Source: a virus. Taken from it: a stretch of DNA of 43,841 nt. A model generated the notes under the pieces. It was given only the letters and a program-made list of their open reading frames with translations. It did no database searches and had not been told where the DNA came from. Below, piece after piece: positions 1 through 7,414 of the stretch. The stretch is from the IMG/VR virus record IMGVR_UViG_3300036979_000228, positions 1 to 43,841 of that record; one strand, 5' to 3'. Both the position numbers and the translations under genes were made by a program. Position 1 is the stretch's first letter. Every line of letters starts with the position of its first letter.

Positions 1-244
1 GGCGTTGATCAATCTCAAGTTTGTTGGCGTTGACTGTTGCGTATCGCTTCATTGCGTCGAGCGCATCGGTTGCCTTCCAGATGTACGAATGAAGTGTGTC
101 GTAGTCCTTGCGGGTAATCGTGCCAAGTTGCAACTCTCGCGATAGCAGTAGTTCCAACGACAAGCGCATTGTTTGCTTGGCGCAGTAGGTTGCGTCAGCA
201 ATGATGCGGAGGTTGATCTCGCGGCGGCGTGCAGTTCTATCCAT
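1..244 (-). CDS. Partial small phage protein, unknown function
   Basis: A leftward gene starting at ATG 244 and still open at the window edge. About 81 residues are visible, beginning MDRTARRREINLR. The ribosome-binding sequence AGAAAGG lies 7 nt upstream of the ATG, which makes the start convincing. The visible protein is alpha-helical and charged, with an Arg-rich N-terminus, and no family was recognised. If the window is circular, the frame continues without a stop through 16 codons into the gene at 43540-43797, giving one product of about 182 aa. Otherwise the gene ends outside the window. It is the last gene of the leftward group that includes the SF3 helicase. Confidence 0.7.
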   Translation of the reverse strand, partial: MDRTARRREINLRIIADATYCAKQTMRLSLELLLSRELQLGTITRKDYDTLHSYIWKATDALDAMKRYATVNANKLEIDQR

Positions 245-298
245 GTCGTGACCTTTCTGTTAGTGATGGTTGTTCTCACAACGAGTGGGAACGGGATG

Positions 299-320
299 CC
301 ACTCCCCGTGTGGAGAGTGG
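299..320 (-). other. Stem-loop between two leftward genes
   Basis: CCACTCCCC at 299-307 pairs with GGAGAGTGG at 312-320 (9 bp, one G-U pair when read leftward) around a 4-nt loop. It lies in the 101-bp gap between the stop of the 100-aa gene and the partial gene at the edge. No U-run follows on the minus strand, so it is not a standard intrinsic terminator. It may be an mRNA processing or stability element. Confidence 0.45.
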
Positions 321-345
321 ACACCCGCGCTCACGCGCTAGTTAC

Positions 346-648
346 TCAGACGATGACCTTGCGCGACCACTTGCCCTTGATCTGGGTCAGGGTGCACACA
401 ACGTCCATCTTGTCACCGATCGCAATGTCCTTGCGCTTGGTGAGGTTGACGAGCATCCCGTCGTGGGTGCCACCATCTGCATCCTCAACTTCAATGAGGT
501 AGTAGATGTTGCCCAACTTGACGGACTTCTCCTCGCTCAAACCGATCACCGTGACGGCAACCGGAGTAGACAAGGCGACGTACTTGCGCTCCTTGACCTC
601 GACCTTGGTGGCGGAGGTGGCGGACGCGGTCTTGAGGCTGATCTTCAT
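346..648 (-). CDS. Small basic phage protein, possible beta-barrel, unknown function
   Basis: A 100-aa protein with start ATG 648, preceded by AGAAAGG 7 nt upstream, a strong ribosome-binding site. It is rich in beta-strand-type segments: VAVTVIGLSEEKSVKLG, then NIYYLIEVEDADGG, then GDKMDVVCTLTQIKGKW. This resembles a small OB-like barrel, but no family was recognised and the fold is a guess from the strand pattern. It lies in the leftward group downstream of the SF3 helicase, separated from it by a structured non-coding region that includes a likely terminator. It therefore probably has its own promoter or leader. Confidence 0.75.
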   Translation of the reverse strand: MKISLKTASATSATKVEVKERKYVALSTPVAVTVIGLSEEKSVKLGNIYYLIEVEDADGGTHDGMLVNLTKRKDIAIGDKMDVVCTLTQIKGKWSRKVIV

Positions 649-686
649 GGAAGATCCTTTCTGCTCCGTAGAGCGTGACTACTCAA

Positions 687-767
687 CTAGTTGCAGGTAC
701 TCGCTAGCACGCGCTAATCGTCGTACTTGCAATCAGTAGGTGGACGTAGCCAATCCACCTAGTTGCA
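687..767. repeat. Direct repeat pair CTAGTTGCA
   Basis: CTAGTTGCA occurs at 687-695 and 759-767, 72 bp apart. The second copy directly overlaps the right arm of the first hairpin. It is short and could be chance, but lies in the same block as the CGTAG copies and hairpins. Confidence 0.4.
737..761. repeat. Inverted repeat 1 (8-bp stem)
   Basis: TAGGTGGA (737-744) is the exact reverse complement of TCCACCTA (754-761), with a 9-nt loop. It resembles inverted repeat 3 (TAGGTGC / GCACCTA), which also has a 9-nt loop, so the two look like versions of one element. Confidence 0.6.
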
Positions 768-778
768 CGTGTGAGCGG

Positions 779-816
779 GGGAGATGCTCACTACATAGAC
801 GTAGTGAGAATCTCCC
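779..816. repeat. Inverted repeat 2 (15-bp stem, one mismatch)
   Basis: GGGAGAT (779-785) pairs with ATCTCCC (810-816). After a single G-A mismatch, CTCACTAC (787-794) pairs with GTAGTGAG (801-808). The loop is ATAGAC. It is the longest hairpin of the region and is not followed by a T-run on either strand, so it does not look like a terminator. Confidence 0.75.
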
Positions 817-839
817 GAGCACAGCGAGATGATTTCTTG

Positions 840-862
840 TAGGTGCGATAACATTGCACCTA
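840..862. repeat. Inverted repeat 3 (7-bp stem)
   Basis: TAGGTGC (840-846) is the exact reverse complement of GCACCTA (856-862) with a 9-nt loop. It is similar in stem sequence and loop length to inverted repeat 1. Confidence 0.55.
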
Positions 863-876
863 GCCCCGTTGCGTAG

Positions 877-922
877 ACGAATCAAGTCGACAGACCTCCC
901 AAGCCCCCCAGGGTTGATTCGT
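877..922. repeat. Inverted repeat 4 (9-bp arms)
   Basis: ACGAATCAA (877-885) is the exact reverse complement of TTGATTCGT (914-922). The 28-nt spacer contains C-rich sequence and a possible inner CCC/GGG pairing (898-900 with 911-913). Confidence 0.55.
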
Positions 923-999
923 AGAAGCAGGGGAAAGAGGGAATCCTTCTCAAAATCCCATAACTACTAACCGGGTATTCCGGGCTGTTCTCTCTTTCT

Positions 1000-1025
1000 T
1001 CTATATATTCTTCTATACATTAGGA
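1000..1025 (-). promoter_or_regulatory. Possible leftward promoter, AT-rich
   Basis: On the minus strand this stretch reads TATAGA and TATATA within an AT-rich run between the helicase terminator and the downstream genes. No good -35 box was found. It is listed because the 100-aa gene needs a promoter after the terminator; the match is weak. Confidence 0.2.
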
Positions 1026-1063
1026 AGAAAAGATACGGTACTCTAGGTACTGGCCCGCCTACT

Positions 1064-1097
1064 AAAACCCCCCTGGGCTTTATGGGCACCAGAGGGG
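1064..1097 (-). terminator. Probable intrinsic terminator after the SF3 helicase
   Basis: Read leftward, CCCC-T-CTGG pairs with CCAG-GGGG (8 bp with a single T bulge) around a 12-nt loop, followed by GG and TTTT. It starts 12 nt beyond the helicase stop codon. The U-run is short, so efficiency is uncertain. Confidence 0.55.
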
Positions 1098-1108
1098 CAG
1101 ATTGGAGG

Positions 1109-2509
1109 CTAATGTTCGTCCGCGTGTTCTTTCCGCAAACTGACCCCGTGGATCCCGCGGTCGTGACCCTGACTTTCAGGAAGCCGGGTCTGTCTCAATC
1201 CCCAACTTGATTCCTGACAGATCCTGACAAACAACATGTTATTCGGGACATGTATGCGAATCCTGTTTGATTCCACCCAATCATCCCACTGTGCCCGAAT
1301 CACTTCATTTGCCACAAATCCATCCTTGCGCGCTATAAACCGGGCACTCAGGAACGAATCAAACGGGTTGTTCTGCAAATGATACAGCCGAACAGCATCC
1401 GCACTCGCAGCTGGAGCCGGCCATCTATCAGAAACAGGTGCAGCCAACAACCGTTGCGCTCCCCTTACCGCCCACATAGCGATTCCCTGCAACTCTTCCT
1501 CCAACTTATCCTCCAAAGACAGGTCTTCTCTCCCCTCAAAGCTCACATCAAAGGGCAAAACCAACATTTTTCCACTTAGACCCCTGCCTTTATTGGGCAA
1601 AACCGGTATTTCATTGCTCTGAACCATCGGTGCGGCGTTAATTACCACGTTCCGCTGCTGTCTTTGGTGCTTTGCATTGATAGTCATCGGATCTTGACCC
1701 ACAATATTCTTCAAAACTCGGCAAACTCGCTCTCCTCCCTTGGAGTCCATCTCGTTTACCTCGTTAATTGCAAGCACTTTGCTCCTCTCCAGCCCATCCA
1801 TGCCAAATTCATTCGCTAAATCTTCCAAACTACTGCTCATAAACGCCGCCCTACCAATCAACTTCCTCATAACCGTCGTAATGGTGCCCTTACCCCCACG
1901 AATCTTGCCGTACATCAGCATCCAGCGCGCATATCTACGGGTTCCCATCAAGCAATACCCCATCCACCTCGCCAAAAGCTCAGCCCAAGCCGGATCCCCG
2001 TCACCCCACTCCGATACCGCCTGTTCCCACCGCGGACATTTGGCCCCCTCATCAAAATCGACCGGCAATACCGCCGGATCAAACCAGTTCTTCGGCCTAC
2101 CCATGGTCTTTCCGTTCTGCGGGTTAAACAAAACGTCCTGAAACGCAATAGTCGTCCCCGGCGGGAAGTCTCCAATGGGTGTACCGATCCAACAAGGCAC
2201 AATCTCCGCGTCAATCCGCACCAACGCCTCAAGTGCCCGTGCCACACCATCAATCTTCTGCCTATCTGGACCAAATCTTTCCAGTGCTATCCCGTTTCTG
2301 GTGGGCTTCTCCCAAACAGCGTCCTCAAGACACACCCAAACAAGATCCTTCAACCGCTCATCGTCAAGGACAGCCCATCGGTGATCTTTCCAGACCCACC
2401 AATCGTTCCTCCAACGATAGACACCTGAATCCCGGAACCTCTCTTGCATCACTCGACGTGCAACCTTCGTCGGCTCAATTGAATTGAGCGGGTCTTGTCT
2501 CCAATCCAT
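1109..2509 (-). CDS. SF3 (D5/P4-type) replicative helicase
   Basis: A 466-aa ATPase expected to unwind DNA at the replication fork or origin. Walker A is GKIRGGKGT (about residues 201-209). Walker B is KVLAINEVNE (244-253), with the acidic residues typical of superfamily 3. Motif C is VVINAAPMVQSN (288-299), ending in the expected Asn. The N-terminal 190 residues, rich in Trp, resemble the D5_N region of P4/poxvirus D5 helicases. The C-terminal part (about 395-435) looks like a winged-helix DNA-binding segment. No AEP or TOPRIM primase domain precedes it, unlike many P4-type proteins. Start ATG 2509 has AGAAAGG 5 nt upstream. It is transcribed divergently from the virion block. Confidence 0.88.
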   Translation of the reverse strand: MDWRQDPLNSIEPTKVARRVMQERFRDSGVYRWRNDWWVWKDHRWAVLDDERLKDLVWVCLEDAVWEKPTRNGIALERFGPDRQKIDGVARALEALVRIDAEIVPCWIGTPIGDFPPGTTIAFQDVLFNPQNGKTMGRPKNWFDPAVLPVDFDEGAKCPRWEQAVSEWGDGDPAWAELLARWMGYCLMGTRRYARWMLMYGKIRGGKGTITTVMRKLIGRAAFMSSSLEDLANEFGMDGLERSKVLAINEVNEMDSKGGERVCRVLKNIVGQDPMTINAKHQRQQRNVVINAAPMVQSNEIPVLPNKGRGLSGKMLVLPFDVSFEGREDLSLEDKLEEELQGIAMWAVRGAQRLLAAPVSDRWPAPAASADAVRLYHLQNNPFDSFLSARFIARKDGFVANEVIRAQWDDWVESNRIRIHVPNNMLFVRICQESSWGLRQTRLPESQGHDRGIHGVSLRKEHADEH

Positions 2510-2528
2510 GTTATCCTTTCTTTAGGTC

Positions 2529-2558
2529 TTGAAACCTCATTTTTGATTGTACCATAAA
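2529..2558 (+). promoter_or_regulatory. Possible rightward promoter of the virion block
   Basis: TTGAAA (2529-2534) is separated by 18 bp from CATAAA (2553-2558). Alternatively TACCAT (2550-2555) fits a TAnnnT -10 box 6 nt before ATG 2562. Either would give a leaderless or nearly leaderless first mRNA. Matches are partial; the main support is position, since a rightward block of about 31 kb begins here. Confidence 0.3.
2546..2554 (-). promoter_or_regulatory. Leftward promoter for the SF3 helicase (extended -10)
   Basis: Read leftward, TGG-TACAAT matches an extended -10 box (TGn followed by 5 of 6 consensus bases). It lies 36 bp upstream of the helicase ATG, leaving a short leader with a good ribosome-binding site. 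No clear -35 box is present, as is allowed for extended -10 promoters. Confidence 0.45.
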
Positions 2559-2561
2559 TCC

Positions 2562-3068
2562 ATGCGAAGCCCATACAGACAAGAACCAAACGAAAGAAGT
2601 CCAGTAAAAACTTTTGGAAAGATGGCGGGGAAGCATTTGGCTTCTGATTTGATTGGAGAAGTAAGTCCAATGGCTGGCAAACTAACAAGTCTTGCTGGCA
2701 AAGCTCAATATGCAGCAACTAATGCAGCTGACTTTGGAATCGCATCAGGATCAAAATTACTAGGCAAAGCTGGTGGCGGTCTTGCATCAATCCTTGTTGA
2801 CCCAAGTGAAGTTGCAAACGATCCAATGGAGGGGGCCTATGGAGACATGTTGCGATCAGAACACAACTACCGCAACCGCGATATTGAACTTGGTGACGCA
2901 ATGGGTCCGCCAACACCAGCCGAAAACATCCGCAAAATTGTGGACGCACAAATCGATGAAGGACAGAATCGCGCTGAAATAGCAAGAAAGAAAAAAGCAG
3001 AACAATCTGCGTTTGGTATTAGTCAACTTATTGGCTTACTATCAAATATGGGTGGCGGAATTCGATAA
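2562..3068 (+). CDS. Putative small virion or internal protein, unknown function
   Basis: A 168-aa basic protein beginning MRSPYRQEPNERSP. It has Ala/Gly-rich helical stretches (AGKLTSLAGKAQYAATNAA; GSKLLGKAGGGLASILV) and a charged helix near the C-terminus (RAEIARKKKAEQ) ending in GGGIR. ATG 2562 was chosen over an in-frame TTG at 2547. Neither has a clear ribosome-binding site, which would fit leaderless initiation. Its amphipathic Gly/Ala-rich pattern resembles the internal proteins encoded at 27056-27655. It is the first gene of the rightward block; no family was recognised. Confidence 0.7.
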   Translation: MRSPYRQEPNERSPVKTFGKMAGKHLASDLIGEVSPMAGKLTSLAGKAQYAATNAADFGIASGSKLLGKAGGGLASILVDPSEVANDPMEGAYGDMLRSEHNYRNRDIELGDAMGPPTPAENIRKIVDAQIDEGQNRAEIARKKKAEQSAFGISQLIGLLSNMGGGIR

Positions 3069-3077
3069 AGGAACAAC

Positions 3078-3662
3078 ATGGCATTCTTCAGTCAAGATCC
3101 AAACATTGGTATTCGCCAAGCCGGTATGGGCGCGTTTATCCCACCAGCGATTAACTCAATGTCCTTCAAAGGAAACGCGGGAGTTAATGCACGCCGCCAA
3201 TCCGCAGGCGATGGCGCTCGCAAGAAACCAAAGGTAGCAAAGGCTGGTGTAACGCCTGGTGTCTTTGGCCCACCCTCTTCGCTTGCAAACCCAGATAGCA
3301 AGCCAAGCAAAACATTTGTGCCAAGAGATCTAATGAAACGCATGCCAGCCCCGGGAGTTTTAATGGCAAAGATGCCGGGAACAGGAGCGCCAGTAACGCC
3401 AACTACAACTGTTGGTGGTGTTCGTATGTCTCGACTTGCTGATGGCATTGTTAAAAACCAAGAACTAGATGATGCATCACTTGCAACATCTATGGCTCTT
3501 GATCCATCCAAGCGCCCACTCAACTTAAACGGTATAGACCCAGAAGACTTCGTTAAGGGTCGAGCAGCTGCTCGAGGCAAGAAGCCAAGTTTTCAATTAG
3601 GTGGAACACTTGATTCGACCAGCCAAACGTTTGGCAATAACCCTGGTATGCGATTCACTTGA
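3078..3662 (+). CDS. Hypothetical protein, probable virion component
   Basis: A 194-aa Pro/Gly/Ala-rich basic protein beginning MAFFSQDPNIGIRQ, with ribosome-binding sequence AAAGGA 6 nt before ATG 3078. It is largely low-complexity and probably disordered, with Pro/Thr-rich stretches around residues 60-110. No known domain was seen. The gene starts 9 bp after the preceding stop and its own stop overlaps the TTG start of the next gene. Its place suggests a structural or ejected protein, but the role is unknown. Confidence 0.7.
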   Translation: MAFFSQDPNIGIRQAGMGAFIPPAINSMSFKGNAGVNARRQSAGDGARKKPKVAKAGVTPGVFGPPSSLANPDSKPSKTFVPRDLMKRMPAPGVLMAKMPGTGAPVTPTTTVGGVRMSRLADGIVKNQELDDASLATSMALDPSKRPLNLNGIDPEDFVKGRAAARGKKPSFQLGGTLDSTSQTFGNNPGMRFT

Positions 3663-4225
3663 AACGGGTAAGCCCATCCTATGTTTCATTTGGAGGCGGC
3701 CTTCGTCTGCTTGATGAGGACTATTACCTTGATGAACTCAAAGGTTTCATTCGTTCGCGCCGCGGGTTTCGTGGTTTGTGCCGCGCCATCGGGTGCCCCC
3801 TTATCTTCACAGATGGTGGTAAAGCCTACGTCGACCCGATGACTTTCCAGATCTGCATGAAAGCCATCACTCGGGCTGGTGGGCGTGACTTCCTTATGCC
3901 GGGTGCCAAGAACAAAAACGGCAACCGAACCAATTACCCACACGCTCGCGTGTCTATCCCACCAGAGGAGATCCGTCAACATTGGCGCTGGCTAGTAGGC
4001 GAACTCTGTGCCGGCAAGCGCCTTGCCAAGATAGGCACCCCTGCTCAAGTTAAGCGAGCAATGCTTGACCTGACTACCCGTTTAGCAGAACTCTCGTACT
4101 CCACTCTTCCAACTGTGATTGCAGAGGAGTACGATATGCGAGTACCAACAGCACGACTACCAGAGGATCCCGACAATGGCCAAGCTCAGTCTGACAGCGA
4201 AGAAACAGAAACCAGTTGCGGGTAA
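3659..4225 (+). CDS. Hypothetical protein, unknown function
   Basis: A 188-aa protein read from TTG 3659, whose TTG overlaps the preceding TGA (TTGA). No in-frame ATG exists near the start, so TTG is the best choice. The first 140 residues look globular, with aromatic and basic residues (RSRRGFRGLCRAIGCPLIF; then IRQHWRWLVGELCAGKRLAKIG). The last 30 are acidic and probably disordered. GTPAQVKRAMLDLTTRLAEL is a probable helix. The fold could bind nucleic acid, but no motif proves it. It overlaps the next gene by 50 nt. Confidence 0.65.
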   Translation: MKRVSPSYVSFGGGLRLLDEDYYLDELKGFIRSRRGFRGLCRAIGCPLIFTDGGKAYVDPMTFQICMKAITRAGGRDFLMPGAKNKNGNRTNYPHARVSIPPEEIRQHWRWLVGELCAGKRLAKIGTPAQVKRAMLDLTTRLAELSYSTLPTVIAEEYDMRVPTARLPEDPDNGQAQSDSEETETSCG

Positions 4226-7016
4226 AGCAGCTGCTGGTACTAAAGTTATTGAGGAGCTTGGTAGATTAGTTGCCCAGCGACCTGGTGCTCCTGCTGCTAA
4301 AGAAGACTCAGTAGCAAGACAAACAGCATCTGCAACCGGCATTAGTGCTGGAGCTGTTGTCCGCCCAGTAGGAGCAACTGGACTAGAAGAAACTAGAGCT
4401 AGTCGCTTGGGACGTTCTGCTGTTGCTAAGTGGTCTTTACCAGCCACCTACAGGCAGTTAGAAAAACAAGCTAAACAAGAAATCATTGCTACAGAACGGG
4501 CACCAGGTGGAGCACAACATAAGAACCCAAGTTTTGTACCAGACAATACAGACATCCGCGAGCGCGCATACCGATTGGCAAAGCGCGAGATTGATAGTTA
4601 CCCAGAAGATGAACGCAACCTTGCAACTCGATTCCTTTTATCGCGTTTTCCAGAAACCGCAAGAACAAAACTAGGCGTTGCAGAACAAGGTACCTCTGCA
4701 CCAGAAGGCGGGAACGTAGCCCCTAAGTTTGAACCAACCAAGGCGCGCAAGGGTCTTACTGCTATTACAGAAAAGCAGAACGAAATCCTTGGTGCCGCCG
4801 CAAAGGCAAGGGCTGAACGCCCAAATCGAATTGCAAATCTTGGTCTAGATGCGACTATAAAAGAATCTCAAAAGCAAATGGCAATTGCCGAAGCTGAAGG
4901 AGATAGAGGTTTATACGAGACCCACCTTCGAGACTTTGAAGCTGCATCTGCTGCTAAATCCATACTTCAAAAGAAGCATTCTTCATTCGACCCAACAAAG
5001 CACGGCTCACAAACCAACCAAGAGTCGCGTGAAGAAGGCGGTCGCAAGTCAAGGTTTGGTGGTTCTAAGAAAGAAGATGGTGATCGCGAATCATTTGAAG
5101 GCAAGATTGACCAGCCGGGCGCGCTTGCAAGAGAGCCATCTCAAATCCTTAAAGACGCATACGAAATCATTGCTGCTGATGAAGCAATGCTTGCAAAGTA
5201 TTTAAGACGTTTTAATGCTGCTGACAAAAAAGCAATTCAAAAGAGACTAGAGAAGTTTGAACTAGATCCAACTTCTTCTATTCATTCAATGGAGCGCGGT
5301 GACATTCTTCGTGCTGCATCCAAGGGAATCTTTGTTGAAGCACAGGTAAAAAGTTCTGGGCCATCACAGCAATCAAAGCGCGCACAAGGCGGAACCTTTG
5401 AGAGTGGCGGGTTTGATCCTCGCGCTGTAGAGCCAGAAGAAAGTCCTAAAGAACGCGACCCAATGGACAGGCTTAAGGCTGAGCCAGCACTAGACGAAAT
5501 CAGTGGCATCCGTTCGCCAGCTGATCGCCTTCGCATGGTGGGGCTTCTTAAGAAGATTGCAGAGGGTCACCGTGGTGGTCGGCAAGTCAAAGTTCAGCCG
5601 CACGAACGTGGAAAGTTTGCTCAACAGCAGCGATCTATTGTCGCCGACATGGATCGGTTGACAGACTTTGGAATTAACAGAACTGATGCTCGTAAGATTC
5701 TTCAAGATCCAAAAGAAGCATTGCGCGTTATGCAAGCCTTGATGGCTGGCGAAGCAGAACTGACAAGACCAAGGCGTTCGCCTGAAGAACAAGAGAAGCG
5801 ACGTGTTGGTAGTGGTTCTTCAATGGAAGCAATCATTGGTGAACTAAGACCGACTTCGGTTCCAAACCCATCAACGCAAGCAATGAAGCGTGGTGAACCA
5901 GGTGTTCCGGTTCCGATTGGGCTTGAAGCAAAGAATGAGTTTAAGAAAACTCCTGGTCAAACAATCAAAGACCTAAGCGAACTTCCTGTAGCTGCTGATC
6001 GCGGCAAGCGATACAGGCCAAAAGAAGCGCCGGTTAAACCATCTGGTAACACTGACATCAAAGAATTGTTGTCAGAAGTCAACGAGCGTTACATGAAGGA
6101 AGTAGTAAACCTTAATGGCAAGTTGGCGACCCGCCGCGAACACATTCGGATGGGTCACATATCTCCACTAGATGTCAGAAAAGAACAAGGTCGGATGGCC
6201 GAAAAAGACATCAAGGAGTTCACTAAGGCGTACAAGCTTGAAACAAAGAAGTTAGCAAAGCAAAAAACAATTGGTAGCAGCAGGGATAGCGAGCTAAATT
6301 CATCACGACTTCTTGATATGGCATACGAAGACAAGAAGAACTTAGAAGCTCAAATTAAATCTGGCAAGGCCAAGCCAGTTCGTAGAAGCAAAACCGTAAC
6401 CGGTAAGTTGCTTGAGGCTGGCCGCGAAGATTCTGAAGGCAAGCTGCTCCCTGGTGGGGCTAATTTGTACGGCGAACTACCAGAGTTCTCATACAACGTC
6501 ATGCCAAAGGAGTTACTCCGCGAAATTAACAACCGGATCAAGATGCTTGAGCGTCAAACAGATCCGCACATGTACAGGGTGTACAAGAAAACCAAGGATT
6601 CAAAGGGAACACCGGCTGCTGTTGATGCAATTGCACGCCTTGTTAGCGCCAAGGTTCAGAACCCACCAAATGCACCGTACCGTCGGCGCATTGAACGAAA
6701 GTCTGAAGAAGGCCGACCAGCAGCACAGAGCACGCCTCCAATTCCAGCCATGTTTGTACCGCAGCCCGGAGCGCCTAAGCCACAGGTCATGTACACCGGC
6801 GGAATGCTTCGTGATAAGCCACAATCACCTGGTCGAGCGGTAACAGAAGTTACACGACGCGTTGAAAACAATAAGAAGAAAAGAAAGAAAGATAAAACTG
6901 CTAGACAACAACGCGAAAGCGACATTAGTGTCGTTCGCCAATCGGGCAGTGTTCCGGTACATTCAGTTAAAGAGGAATATGGTTTGTCACGGTTGATAGC
7001 AGGACTACCACGTTAA
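4176..7016 (+). CDS. Large basic protein of about 946 aa, unknown function
   Basis: The third-longest or second-longest structural-type gene of the block, beginning MAKLSLTAKKQKPVAG. Start ATG 4176 is preceded by GAGGA at a suitable distance, and is preferred to an in-frame ATG at 4119 deep inside the preceding gene. The protein is highly charged, rich in Lys, Arg, Glu, Ala and Pro, with many probable helices (for example KYLRRFNAADKKAIQKRLE). A polybasic run (KKKRKKDK) lies near the C-terminus. No enzymatic motif was found. It sits just before the packaging genes. Possible roles are a DNA-associated ejected protein or an assembly factor. No family was recognised. Confidence 0.75.
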   Translation: MAKLSLTAKKQKPVAGKAAAGTKVIEELGRLVAQRPGAPAAKEDSVARQTASATGISAGAVVRPVGATGLEETRASRLGRSAVAKWSLPATYRQLEKQAKQEIIATERAPGGAQHKNPSFVPDNTDIRERAYRLAKREIDSYPEDERNLATRFLLSRFPETARTKLGVAEQGTSAPEGGNVAPKFEPTKARKGLTAITEKQNEILGAAAKARAERPNRIANLGLDATIKESQKQMAIAEAEGDRGLYETHLRDFEAASAAKSILQKKHSSFDPTKHGSQTNQESREEGGRKSRFGGSKKEDGDRESFEGKIDQPGALAREPSQILKDAYEIIAADEAMLAKYLRRFNAADKKAIQKRLEKFELDPTSSIHSMERGDILRAASKGIFVEAQVKSSGPSQQSKRAQGGTFESGGFDPRAVEPEESPKERDPMDRLKAEPALDEISGIRSPADRLRMVGLLKKIAEGHRGGRQVKVQPHERGKFAQQQRSIVADMDRLTDFGINRTDARKILQDPKEALRVMQALMAGEAELTRPRRSPEEQEKRRVGSGSSMEAIIGELRPTSVPNPSTQAMKRGEPGVPVPIGLEAKNEFKKTPGQTIKDLSELPVAADRGKRYRPKEAPVKPSGNTDIKELLSEVNERYMKEVVNLNGKLATRREHIRMGHISPLDVRKEQGRMAEKDIKEFTKAYKLETKKLAKQKTIGSSRDSELNSSRLLDMAYEDKKNLEAQIKSGKAKPVRRSKTVTGKLLEAGREDSEGKLLPGGANLYGELPEFSYNVMPKELLREINNRIKMLERQTDPHMYRVYKKTKDSKGTPAAVDAIARLVSAKVQNPPNAPYRRRIERKSEEGRPAAQSTPPIPAMFVPQPGAPKPQVMYTGGMLRDKPQSPGRAVTEVTRRVENNKKKRKKDKTARQQRESDISVVRQSGSVPVHSVKEEYGLSRLIAGLPR

Positions 7017-7414
7017 TGACACCAAGAAGTTTAGCTACTGTAGATAGTTCACATGATGATCAGATCATGTCGTTCTTCAACCCATCTAAGGTGGGGACTG
7101 CTATCCGAGCCACTGGTTGGGATGTGTCTGAAGAGATGGAGCGTCTAGTAGACCTTGCTAGAAACAGTAGTGGCAAGACATCTATTGATGCAATGAAGCG
7201 TATAAGAGAGATTGTTCGAGAGGTCGCCGAACTCAACGGCATGATTACAACAGCCACCGCAACGGTGGTAGAAGCAGATGGCAATGGAAAAACAATTACA
7301 CAATCCGCAACGAAACTTGTATCAAGCATCCAAAGAAGTCCAAACGCAATCAGCCAAGACTCCACTGGAACCATTGCCGCCATCTACTTGCCATCTCGGG
7401 GATCTACCACCTAG
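7016..7414 (+). CDS. Hypothetical protein, candidate small terminase or packaging accessory
   Basis: A 132-aa protein starting at ATG 7016, which shares its A with the preceding TAA (TAATG). A start at ATG 7067 (MSFFNPSKVG) is also possible. Residues about 35-75 form probable helices (DVSEEMERLVDLARNSS; SIDAMKRIREIVREVAEL), as seen in small terminase subunits. No specific family motif was found. It lies two genes before TerL, the usual place for TerS. It overlaps the next gene by 134 nt in another frame; both frames look coding. Confidence 0.6.
   Translation: MTPRSLATVDSSHDDQIMSFFNPSKVGTAIRATGWDVSEEMERLVDLARNSSGKTSIDAMKRIREIVREVAELNGMITTATATVVEADGNGKTITQSATKLVSSIQRSPNAISQDSTGTIAAIYLPSRGSTT

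Larger units (their letters stand above)
649..1108. other. Non-coding structured region of about 460 bp
   Basis: No credible gene was seen on either strand. The region holds a likely leftward terminator (1064-1097), four inverted repeats in 186 bp (737-922), five copies of CGTAG (667, 745, 800, 872, 920) and a 9-bp direct repeat CTAGTTGCA (687-695 and 759-767). An AT-rich, promoter-like stretch lies near 1000-1025. It could be a replication origin, a packaging or terminase recognition site, or a structured 5' leader or RNA for the 100-aa gene. The sequence alone does not decide. Confidence 0.7.

Noticed and set aside
229-678. Rightward 149-aa frame over the 100-aa leftward gene
   Set aside because: The leftward gene has a strong ribosome-binding site and a protein-like sequence; the rightward frame does not.
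877-1080. C-rich runs (near 903 and 1068) as a matched direct repeat
   Set aside because: The two segments (AAGCCCCCCAGGG and AACCCCCCTGGGC) are only partly similar; one belongs to the terminator and the other to inverted repeat 4.
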